Under the pieces are notes generated by a model. The model did no database searches and had not been told where the DNA came from. It worked only from the letters and a program-made list of their open reading frames with translations. A stretch of 64,000 nucleotides of DNA from Burkholderiales bacterium 70-64 (GTDB lineage: Bacteria; Pseudomonadota; Gammaproteobacteria; Burkholderiales; Burkholderiaceae_E): NCBI GenBank assembly GCA_001898645.1, contig MKUQ01000040.1, forward strand, positions 52,274-116,273, in the 5' to 3' direction. Below are positions 29,761 through 37,230 of the stretch, piece by piece. The translations under genes were made by a program, and so were the position numbers. The first letter of the stretch is position 1, and the number at the start of each line of letters is the position of its first letter.

Positions 29761-30696
29761 TCACCTGCGCGCGCGCAGCTCCGCGCAGGGATCCTCGCGC
29801 GGCGCCACGGGCACGCGCACGAAGCGATCGAACGCCGGCGCCGGCTCCTCGTCGGACTCGGGCAGCCCGATGCTGACCACGCGCGCTGCCGGGGCCCGCT
29901 GCGCGAGGTAGCTCGGCACGCCGATGTCGCGGCGCACGTGGCCGTTGCCGGCCAGCAGCAGCACCGGCAGGCCGCTGCGGCGGTGCGCCGCCAGCAGCGA
30001 GTCGGCCAGCTGCGCATCGCGCGTACGCTGCGCCGCGGCCATGGGCTCGATCATCGACTCGGGCAGCATGCCGCAGTGGCCGTCGCGGATCGCCTCGCTC
30101 AGGGCCGCGCGCTGCGCCGGTCCCCAGCCCGGCGGCTCGGGGGTAGGAGACGTTTCGCCGCGCGCCACGCGGGCGGCATCGCGGCGCGACAGGTTGGCCG
30201 CCACCAGCGGCAGGTCGCGGCGCAGGGCCAGCTCGACCACCGGCGCGTAGAACGCCCAGTCCCAGCCGCGGAAATCGAATCCGGCCGCTTCGGCCAGCGC
30301 GCGGGCGCGCTCGGGGAGATCGCGCGCGCCGGCGGGGGTCCGGCTCGCCGCGTCGAGCTGGGGCTGGCGCGCGGCATCGAACTGCTCGAGCGCCACGGCC
30401 ATGCGCCGCTTCGCGGTCAGCGCCTCGATCCAGCCCAGCCGGATGCGGTGCGCCGTCGCGTTGTCGTGCACCTCACCGATCAGCACGAAGTCGGCCGTGA
30501 AGGCTTCCGGCGGCAGCGCATCGACGGACGCCGCCGCCCCGGCCGGGCCGTCGCGCCCGTCGGACCCGGCGCGCTGCCGGGGGCCGCTACAGCCGGCGAG
30601 CGCGAAGACGACCGCCAGCGCGATGCCGCACACTGCCGCAGCGCGAAGCGAACGTGCTGCGGCGGGCGGGCGTTCGGCTGCTGTTTCGTGGTCCAT
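29761..30696 (-). CDS. ChaN-like haem-binding lipoprotein (DUF399)
   Basis: 311-aa predicted lipoprotein. A long N-terminus leads to a signal segment ending in ALAGC (Cys36). The body contains the family motif IGEVHDN (about 73-79) and GNGHVRRDIGVP near residue 240. Related proteins (Campylobacter ChaN) bind haem iron at the outer membrane. It diverges from tonB, with 100 bp between the starts, which fits a role in iron or haem uptake. The function here is inferred. Confidence 0.82.
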   Translation of the reverse strand: MDHETAAERPPAAARSLRAAAVCGIALAVVFALAGCSGPRQRAGSDGRDGPAGAAASVDALPPEAFTADFVLIGEVHDNATAHRIRLGWIEALTAKRRMAVALEQFDAARQPQLDAASRTPAGARDLPERARALAEAAGFDFRGWDWAFYAPVVELALRRDLPLVAANLSRRDAARVARGETSPTPEPPGWGPAQRAALSEAIRDGHCGMLPESMIEPMAAAQRTRDAQLADSLLAAHRRSGLPVLLLAGNGHVRRDIGVPSYLAQRAPAARVVSIGLPESDEEPAPAFDRFVRVPVAPREDPCAELRARR

Positions 30697-30796
30697 GGAG
30701 CCATCGTAGCGTGAGCACGCCTCCGATGCCCCTCGCGGCGGCGCTTGCGGCGTGCGCGGCGCCCGCCCACCTTCGGGCGCCTTCTATAATCGCATC

Positions 30797-31585
30797 ATGG
30801 ATTTTCCTCGGCTGTCGGCGGCGTGCGCTTCGCTGGCGCTGCACGCCGCCGCGCTGACCGCCGTGCTGGCCGTGGTGCTCACGCCGCCGGTCCTGCAAGC
30901 CCCGCAACCGCTCGAGGTGTCGCTGATCGCACCGCCCGTGCCGCTGCCCGTCGCGAGGGTGCCCGCGGACGCCGTACCGCCCGCGCCCGCCCGTGCCGCG
31001 CCCCCCGCCGCGCCGCCACCGCCGCCCCGGCAGGCACCGGCACCCAGGCCGCCGCGCCCTCATCTCGCTGCACCGGCACCCGCGCCTGCGCCGCGGCCGA
31101 CAGCGGACGAGCCGCCATTGCGCCCGCCCTCTCGCGAACCGGTGGCCGAAACGGCACCGGCCCCGGCTGCGCCCGCCCCGGCCGCTTCCCGCGACGGCGC
31201 GGCATCGCAGCCGACGGCCGAAACGCCGGCGCCGGCGGGCCAGCCGACCGGCGGCCTGGCCGCCGCCCGCACCGCGACGCAGCCGGCCGGGCCGGTGCGC
31301 AGCGGTCCGCACGTCGACGCCTCGTGGGCCGGGAACACGCCGCCGCCCTACCCCGGGATGGCCAGACGCATGGGCGAACACGGCGAGGTGCGGCTCGACG
31401 TGCGCGTGGGCGCCGACGGGCGGGTGACCGAGATCCGGCTCAAGCAGTCGAGCGGCTCGGCGCTGCTCGATCGCACCGCCATCGATACGGTGAAGAAATG
31501 GCGCTTCAATCCGGCCACCGTGGATGGACGGCCGGTGGCGGAGTGGTACCACGACTGGCGATGGGTGTTCCGACTCGAAGGATGA
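30797..31585 (+). CDS. tonB: Energy transducer TonB
   Basis: 262-aa periplasm-spanning protein. A single membrane anchor (about 12-30) is followed by a long Pro/Ala-rich spacer (about 31-180). The C-terminal TonB domain includes YPGMARRMGEHGEVRLDVRV, LLDRTAIDTVKKWRFNPA and a Trp-rich end. A TATAAT at 30785-30790 lies only 6 bp before the ATG, with no ribosome site between them. It forms an operon with exbB (4-bp gap) and exbD. Confidence 0.95.
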   Translation: MDFPRLSAACASLALHAAALTAVLAVVLTPPVLQAPQPLEVSLIAPPVPLPVARVPADAVPPAPARAAPPAAPPPPPRQAPAPRPPRPHLAAPAPAPAPRPTADEPPLRPPSREPVAETAPAPAAPAPAASRDGAASQPTAETPAPAGQPTGGLAAARTATQPAGPVRSGPHVDASWAGNTPPPYPGMARRMGEHGEVRLDVRVGADGRVTEIRLKQSSGSALLDRTAIDTVKKWRFNPATVDGRPVAEWYHDWRWVFRLEG

Positions 31586-31589
31586 AAAG

Positions 31590-32333
31590 ATGCCGACGCA
31601 GACGCAGCAGCTGGGCTTGATGCATTTCTGGCAGGCAGGTGACGCGGTGACGCATGGCGTCGCTTACCTGCTGCTCGTGATGTCGGTGGTGAGCTGGTAC
31701 TTCATCCTGTCCAAGGCGTGGAGCACCTGGCGCCTGCGCCGCGGCGCACGGGCCGCCCTCGAGCAGTTCTGGAACGCGCGCTCGATGGACGAGGCGATCG
31801 CGACGCTGGAGCGCGCCGACACCGAGAAGGTGTTCGCGCCGCTGGTGCAGAAGGCGCGCGCGGCCGCGACCATGCAGCCCGACAGCTCGCTGGCCGCCTC
31901 GATCGATCGCGAGGAGATGGTCACGCGCGCCCTGCGCGGCGAGATCACGCAGGCCTCGGCGCGGCTGGAGAGCGGCCTGGCCTTCCTCGCCTCGGTGGGC
32001 AGCACGGCGCCCTTCGTCGGCCTGTTCGGCACCGTCTGGGGCATCTATCACGCGCTGCTGGCGATCGCCTCGAGCGGCCAGGTGATGATCGACAAGGTGG
32101 CCGGCCCGGTGGGCGAGGCGCTGGTGATGACCGCGGCCGGCCTCGCCGTGGCGATCCCGGCGGTGCTCGCCTACAACGCCTACGTGCGCGCCAACCGCAT
32201 CGTGCTGGCCGAGCTCGACGGCTTCGCCCACGACGTGCTGGGGCTGGTGCTCACCGGCCGCCGGCTGCGCGACCACGAGGACCGGCTGCGCAGCGGGGTG
32301 ACGCCGCTGACCACCAGCCAGGTCGTGCGCTGA
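31590..32333 (+). CDS. exbB: TonB-system proton channel subunit ExbB
   Basis: 247-aa inner-membrane protein with an N-terminal helix (VTHGVAYLLLVMSVVSWYFI) and two further helices. Characteristic ExbB segments are LAFLASVGSTAPFVGLFGTV and GEALVMTAAGLAVAIPAVLAYN. The start at 31590 is 4 bp after tonB; an internal Met a few codons later is possible. It works with ExbD to couple the proton gradient to TonB. Confidence 0.96.
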   Translation: MPTQTQQLGLMHFWQAGDAVTHGVAYLLLVMSVVSWYFILSKAWSTWRLRRGARAALEQFWNARSMDEAIATLERADTEKVFAPLVQKARAAATMQPDSSLAASIDREEMVTRALRGEITQASARLESGLAFLASVGSTAPFVGLFGTVWGIYHALLAIASSGQVMIDKVAGPVGEALVMTAAGLAVAIPAVLAYNAYVRANRIVLAELDGFAHDVLGLVLTGRRLRDHEDRLRSGVTPLTTSQVVR

Positions 32334-32362
32334 AGCGCCCTCTCGCGACAGGAGCCCCCACC

Positions 32363-32821
32363 ATGGCATTCGGCGGCCTCGAACCGACCAGCAACCCGCA
32401 ACCGATGGCCGAGATCAACACGACGCCGCTGGTCGACGTCATGCTGGTGCTGCTGGTCATCTTCATCATCACCGCCCCGCTGCTCACGCATGCCATCCGG
32501 CTCGATCTTCCGAGTGCGCAGGCGCCCGTGGCCGCCGAGAAGCCGGACACCATCTCGCTGTCGATCGACCGCTCGGGCGCGCTCTTCTGGAACGAGGAGG
32601 CGCTCGACGGGCTGGATGCGCTCGATGCGCGCCTGGCACAGGCCGCGGCACGCCAGCCGCAGCCCGAGCTGCACCTGCGCGCCGACGCCGACACCCGCTA
32701 CGAGCGCATCGCCGCGGTGATGGCCAGCGCACAGCAGGCCGGCATCGCGAAGATCGGCTTCGTCACCGATCCGCACCGGCGATCCCGCGAGCAGCCGCGC
32801 CAGGAGCCGGCCAGGCGCTGA
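32363..32821 (+). CDS. exbD: TonB-system proton channel subunit ExbD
   Basis: 152-aa protein with one N-terminal helix. The motif EINTTPLVDVMLVLLVIFII contains the essential membrane Asp. A periplasmic domain follows, ending in YERIAAVMASAQQAGIAKIG and a basic tail. An AGGAG site precedes the ATG. It is the last gene of tonB-exbB-exbD; the 67 bp after it contains no evident hairpin terminator. Confidence 0.95.
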   Translation: MAFGGLEPTSNPQPMAEINTTPLVDVMLVLLVIFIITAPLLTHAIRLDLPSAQAPVAAEKPDTISLSIDRSGALFWNEEALDGLDALDARLAQAAARQPQPELHLRADADTRYERIAAVMASAQQAGIAKIGFVTDPHRRSREQPRQEPARR

Positions 32822-32888
32822 CGGCGGCGAGGCTCGCTCCGGACCCTGAAGAGGCGCCCAGGCTCCGCCCTGAAGGGTCTGAAGAGTT

Positions 32889-34226
32889 CTAAAGAGTCAG
32901 CCGCAGGGCACCCACCAGCGCCGCCGGCGCGCGCACGCCGCCGGGCTCGCGTCCGTACCAGGTGCCGGTCTCGGGGCTGGGCAGCGCGGCATCGCCGAGC
33001 GCCAGCAGCTGGTCGCCGAACAGCCGGTACAGGCTGTCGTCGATGCGCATGGTCGCGACCGGCGCCACCGGCTCCCCGTCCTCGACCCACAGCGTCGCGA
33101 AGCGCGTCAGGCCGGTGACGCGGCAGGCGCCGCGGTCGGAGAAGTTCAGGTACCACAGATCGGCGATGGCCAGGCCGGTGCCGAGCGCAGCGAGCGCCGC
33201 CGGCGCGGCCAGGGTACCGGGGGCGACGCACGGCGCGAGCGGCCGCTCGTCATCGCCGGCGCCGTTGGTGGCGAGGCCGAACTCGCGCGCGCTGCGCGGC
33301 GAGACCAGCCGCTCGGCCGGCTGCCCCGCTTCGATCAGCGGCACCCGCTCGGGACGCTCGAAACCTTCGGACTGGAAGCGCGGCACCGCAAGCGCCCCGG
33401 CGTCGTCGACGATCGAGAAGCCGGGATGGAAGCGGGCCTGGCCGCTGCGGGCCAGCGCGAGCGGCGACTGGCCGCTGCGCTGCGCGCGCTCGGAGAAGCC
33501 GCCCCAGCCGAGCAGGCGCACCAGCTCGGCCACCGCGCGCGGCGACAGCAGCGCCCGGTAGGCGCCAGGATCGATGCGGCGCACCGGCCGGCGCAGGATC
33601 TGCGCGTGCCCGCGCGCCGCGCCGATCGCCTCGCGCAGCGCGCGCGCATCCCAGTCGCCGGACCACCAGACGTCCTTCACGGCACGATCGCCGCCCGCCT
33701 GCACCGAGAAGTCGAAGCTCGACGACACGCTCTGGTGATAGTGGCGATGACCGGGGCTGCCCGCCAGCGCGCGCACCAGCGGACCGGCCGCGTACAACCC
33801 GACCACGTCGTCCTCGCCGGCCGCCTCGACGATGACCTCGAGCGCCTCGCGCGGATCGGCGAGCCGGCCATGCCCGACGTGCTCGCTCGCGCCCGGCTGC
33901 GCCTGCCAGTGCGCGAACGGATCGGCCGGCGCGTGCGCGATCAGCTCGCGCAGCGCCGCGAGCGCCGCGGCAAGCGTGGTACGCACGCGCCGCCGTGCGC
34001 CGAGCGTGCACGCGAAGCGCGCCTGGCGCCCCGCGTCGATCAGATGCAGCGTGACCTCCGAGCATTCGACGGTGCCGGCCTGGCGTACCCGCGCGCGATC
34101 GAAGCGCACGTAGTCGGCGCGTTCGGCGCGCAGCTCCGCGAAGAGGACCTCGGCGCCCCTGGGCGCACCGGCGACGAAGGCCGAGATCTCGGCGAACTGC
34201 GCCGCGAAGACGGGATCGATCGTCAC
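32889..34226 (-). CDS. PmbA/TldE-like metallopeptidase-family partner
   Basis: 445-aa member of the TldD/PmbA family, without a HExxH motif, as in TldE/PmbA subunits. Recognisable parts are VGLYAAGPLVRALAGSPGHR near the middle and the C-terminal block IADLWYLNFSDRGACRVTGL followed by RFATLWVEDGEP. The GTG start at 34226 overlaps the tldD-like stop (GTGA), so the two are made together. The pair resembles the TldD/TldE protease but is divergent enough that substrate identity (gyrase inhibitor or modified peptide) is unknown. Confidence 0.85.
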   Translation of the reverse strand: MTIDPVFAAQFAEISAFVAGAPRGAEVLFAELRAERADYVRFDRARVRQAGTVECSEVTLHLIDAGRQARFACTLGARRRVRTTLAAALAALRELIAHAPADPFAHWQAQPGASEHVGHGRLADPREALEVIVEAAGEDDVVGLYAAGPLVRALAGSPGHRHYHQSVSSSFDFSVQAGGDRAVKDVWWSGDWDARALREAIGAARGHAQILRRPVRRIDPGAYRALLSPRAVAELVRLLGWGGFSERAQRSGQSPLALARSGQARFHPGFSIVDDAGALAVPRFQSEGFERPERVPLIEAGQPAERLVSPRSAREFGLATNGAGDDERPLAPCVAPGTLAAPAALAALGTGLAIADLWYLNFSDRGACRVTGLTRFATLWVEDGEPVAPVATMRIDDSLYRLFGDQLLALGDAALPSPETGTWYGREPGGVRAPAALVGALRLTL

Positions 34227-35686
34227 GACTCGCCCCCGAACACGTCGACGGCGCGAAACAGGCATGCCGGCGAGGCGTGGCCGACGCGCGCGAGCTGCCC
34301 CGGTTCGCCCTTGCCGCACGTGGGCGTGCCGAGCCGCTGCAGGGTGCTGCGGTCGCCGACCATGGCCAGGCTGCGCCAGAAGGTGGCCGAGACGCCGCGA
34401 TAGTTGGGATTGCGTACCACCGCGCCGAGCCGTCCGTCCTCGATCAGGCGGCCCCATTCGCAGCCGAACTGGAACTTGTTGCGCGCATCGTCGATCGACC
34501 ACGACGCGTTGGTCTGCATCCAGATGCCGCGCTCGACGGCGGCGATCATCGCCTCCATGGTCGATGCGCCGGGCTCCAGGTCGAGATTGCCCATGCGGTC
34601 GATCGGCGGCCGCTGCCAGCCGCTGGCGCGCGCAGCGGCGGCGCCCTCGATCGGCCAGCCGCGGGCGCGGGCGCGCGCCTGCGACAGGGTGCCGCCGAGC
34701 GCGCGCTTCAGGACACCCCGCTCGATGAGCGGCACGCGGCGCGCCGGCATGCCCTCGTCGTCGGCGCCATAGCTCGCGTATTCGCCGGGCACGCCCGGAT
34801 CGAAGCTCACATTCAGCAGCGGCGAGCCGAACTGGTAGTGGCCGAACATGTCGGGAGTGACGAAGCTGGTGCCGGCGAAATTGCGCTCGTCGCCGAGGAT
34901 GCGGTCGAGCTCGAGCGGATGCCCGATCGACTCGTGGATCTGCAGCATCATCTGGTCGGGCGACAGCAGCAGGTCGCGCACGCCGCTCGGGCAGTTCGGC
35001 GCGGCGAGCAGCTCCAGCGCCTCGGCGGCGACGCGCGCCCCGCCGCCGGCGAAGCCCGAGTCCCGCAACGCCTGCAGTCCGCCCTGCCGGCACACGCCGT
35101 TGTACTGGCCGCCCAGCGTGCGGGTCTGCGAGCGCGCGCCGTCGGCAGCGGTGGCCTCGAGCCCGGGCTCGACGAAACGCAGGCGCTGCGTGCCGGCATC
35201 CTCGCCGTCGAGCCACAGGCGCTGCACGCGCTCGGCGATGCGCAGCGAGGCTGCCCAGTGCACGATGCGCGCGTCGCGTTTCATGGCGGCCGCCTCCTCG
35301 TGCAGCATGGCGACCAGATCGGCGCGCGCCGGCAGGGCGTCGTCGCGCACGCTGTCGAAGCGGATCGGCGCGTCCGGCGTACGCCAGGGCGGCTCGGGCA
35401 GCGCCAGCCCGCGCCCGTGCGCCGCGCCCGCCCAGTGCGCCGCGCGCTCGGCGGCCGCGCTCAGCCCGCGCGGCGAGAGGTCGGCGGTGGCGCAATAGCC
35501 GGTCTCGCCGTCGAGCCACACGGTGAGCATGGCGCCGCGATCGGACTCGAGCAGCACCGGCTGCAGCACGCCGCGCACGACGGCGAGCGCCTCACGACGC
35601 TCCTCGACGTACCGCAGCGAAACGCGCGCGCCGGGTCGCGGCGGCGCCGGACAGCGCAGGCGGACGCGGCTCAGTGGATGAGCCAC
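34223..35686 (-). CDS. TldD-like metallopeptidase subunit
   Basis: 487-aa TldD-family protein with the zinc motif HESIGHPLE in the middle (about residue 255-265), preceded by DLLLSPDQMMLQI and followed by FGSPLLNVSFDPGVPGEYAS. The GTG start at 35686 lies inside the parA 3' end (16-bp overlap). With the PmbA-like partner it should form a heteromeric periplasm-independent protease. It is not the canonical tldD by context and looks like a paralogue system. No peptide substrate gene was found beside it. Confidence 0.87.
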   Translation of the reverse strand: MAHPLSRVRLRCPAPPRPGARVSLRYVEERREALAVVRGVLQPVLLESDRGAMLTVWLDGETGYCATADLSPRGLSAAAERAAHWAGAAHGRGLALPEPPWRTPDAPIRFDSVRDDALPARADLVAMLHEEAAAMKRDARIVHWAASLRIAERVQRLWLDGEDAGTQRLRFVEPGLEATAADGARSQTRTLGGQYNGVCRQGGLQALRDSGFAGGGARVAAEALELLAAPNCPSGVRDLLLSPDQMMLQIHESIGHPLELDRILGDERNFAGTSFVTPDMFGHYQFGSPLLNVSFDPGVPGEYASYGADDEGMPARRVPLIERGVLKRALGGTLSQARARARGWPIEGAAAARASGWQRPPIDRMGNLDLEPGASTMEAMIAAVERGIWMQTNASWSIDDARNKFQFGCEWGRLIEDGRLGAVVRNPNYRGVSATFWRSLAMVGDRSTLQRLGTPTCGKGEPGQLARVGHASPACLFRAVDVFGGES

Positions 35687-36294
35687 TGCAAGAGCGGCTC
35701 CCAGGTGCTGCGGTCCTTCTCGACGCGCTGCGACGGCACGTCGAAGACGGTCAGGCCGTGGGCGGCCAGGTGGACGTAGTTCTGCGTGTCGCGAAGATAG
35801 CCCGCCACCGGCAGGCCGACGCTGTTGACGAAGCGCGCCAGCTGCTCGGCGGCGCGGGTGCGGGTGTCGACCCGCATGCCGACGATGCCGACCGTGTCCT
35901 CGAAGCTGCGGCCGTTGCGGAACTCGGCCCGCAGCTCCTCGAGGAAGCGCCGCGTGGCCATGACGTCGAACATCGAAGGCTGCAAGGGCACGACGATGCG
36001 GTCGGCCACGCGCACGACCTCGGACAGGCGCTTGCCGGTGATCTGCGCCGGCGTATCGAGCACCACGTGCGTGACGCCGCGCGGCGGACGCGCGATCTCG
36101 CCGTTCATCTCCCAGGTGTCGATCGGCGCCACGCCGGCCGGGCGCAGCGCGAGCCAGTGCCGGGCCGACTGCTGGCGATCGAAGTCGCCGAGCATCGTGC
36201 GGTTGTCACTCGAGGCGAAGTGCCCCGCCAGGTTGGTGGCCAGCGTCGTCTTCCCGACGCCTCCCTTGGGATTCACCACGGCGACCACGGGCAT
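35671..36294 (-). CDS. ParA/MinD-family partitioning ATPase (orphan)
   Basis: 207-aa P-loop ATPase. The deviant Walker A is NPKGGVGKTT at about 8-17, Walker A' is LGDFDRQQSARHW and Walker B is HVVLDTPA. The start at 36294 follows AAGGAG. No ParB or parS-like site is next to it, so it is not an obvious chromosome-partition gene. Small orphan ParAs can position other cargo. It overlaps the tldD-like gene downstream and lies 58 bp after the btuF-like gene. Confidence 0.88.
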   Translation of the reverse strand: MPVVAVVNPKGGVGKTTLATNLAGHFASSDNRTMLGDFDRQQSARHWLALRPAGVAPIDTWEMNGEIARPPRGVTHVVLDTPAQITGKRLSEVVRVADRIVVPLQPSMFDVMATRRFLEELRAEFRNGRSFEDTVGIVGMRVDTRTRAAEQLARFVNSVGLPVAGYLRDTQNYVHLAAHGLTVFDVPSQRVEKDRSTWEPLLQWLIH

Positions 36295-36352
36295 GCAGGA
36301 ACTCCTTGGCTGTGCTGGGGATTTCTTGACGTCTGGTTGTGCCCCGATGTTA

Positions 36353-37225
36353 TCAGCCTGGAGGACGCGCCGCATCGATGACGGTGCACAGGTGCGCGAG
36401 CGCATCGATCGCGCGCGGGCCCGGACGCTCGATCACCGTTGCCTCGAACGCCGCGAACCGCGCCGTGCCGCGCGGCTCGAGCAGGCCGAGCTCGCGCCAG
36501 CGCTGCGCCGACGCGGGCCCGTCGGCGGCGAGGACGAGTTGCGGACGAGCGGTGATCACCGCCTCGGGATCGACCTGCGGCGCGGCGATCGGCAGATCTC
36601 CGAACACGTTGACCGCGCCGCAGCTGCGCAGCGCATCGCCGATCAGGTCGCGATCGCTCAGGGTGAGCAGCGGCGTGGAGGAGAACTGCACGAACACGCG
36701 CAGCGGCCGCAGTCCGGCGTGATCGGCGCGAATGGCCGCCAGGCGGCGGCGAAATTCGCGGGCGGCCGCATGGCCGGTTCGCGGCGTGCCCGACAGCGGC
36801 GCGAAGGCATCGAGCGCCGCGGCCACGTCGTCGAGCGTGCGCGGCTCCGAGACGAACACCGCGAGCCCGAGCGCCGCCATGCGGTCCACCCTGGCGCGGG
36901 TCACGCCCGGCCCCCACACCACGACCAGGTTCGGCATGAGCGCCAGCAGCCGCTCCAGGTCGAGCTGCGGATAGCCGGTGACGTGCGGCAGCGTGCGCGC
37001 CGCGGGCGGGAAGTCGCTGTAGGGATCGACGGCGACGATGCGCGGGCCGGCGCCCACCGCGAACAGCAGTTCCGTGGCGTGCGGCGCGAGCGACACGATG
37101 CGCGCCGGCGGCCCGGGAAGCGCGATGCGCCGCCCCCAGTCGTCGCGCAGGTCGAGGGTCGCGGCGAACGCCTGCCCGTACAGCGCGAGCGCCAGCCAGG
37201 CCACCAGGGAGAGGAGCGGCTTCAC
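36353..37225 (-). CDS. BtuF-like periplasmic binding protein (cobalamin/metal-chelate type)
   Basis: 290-aa protein with a signal peptide (VKPLLSLVAWLALALYGQAFA) and the helical-backbone receptor fold: RIVSLAPHATELLFAVGAG near the start, then LPHVTGYPQLDLERLLALMP and VITARPQLVLAA. This family binds cobalamin, haem or siderophores. No btuC or btuD partners are nearby. The GTG start at 37225 is 5 bp after the dsbD stop. The ligand is not determined. Confidence 0.85.
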   Translation of the reverse strand: MKPLLSLVAWLALALYGQAFAATLDLRDDWGRRIALPGPPARIVSLAPHATELLFAVGAGPRIVAVDPYSDFPPAARTLPHVTGYPQLDLERLLALMPNLVVVWGPGVTRARVDRMAALGLAVFVSEPRTLDDVAAALDAFAPLSGTPRTGHAAAREFRRRLAAIRADHAGLRPLRVFVQFSSTPLLTLSDRDLIGDALRSCGAVNVFGDLPIAAPQVDPEAVITARPQLVLAADGPASAQRWRELGLLEPRGTARFAAFEATVIERPGPRAIDALAHLCTVIDAARPPG

Positions 37226-37230
37226 CCCCT

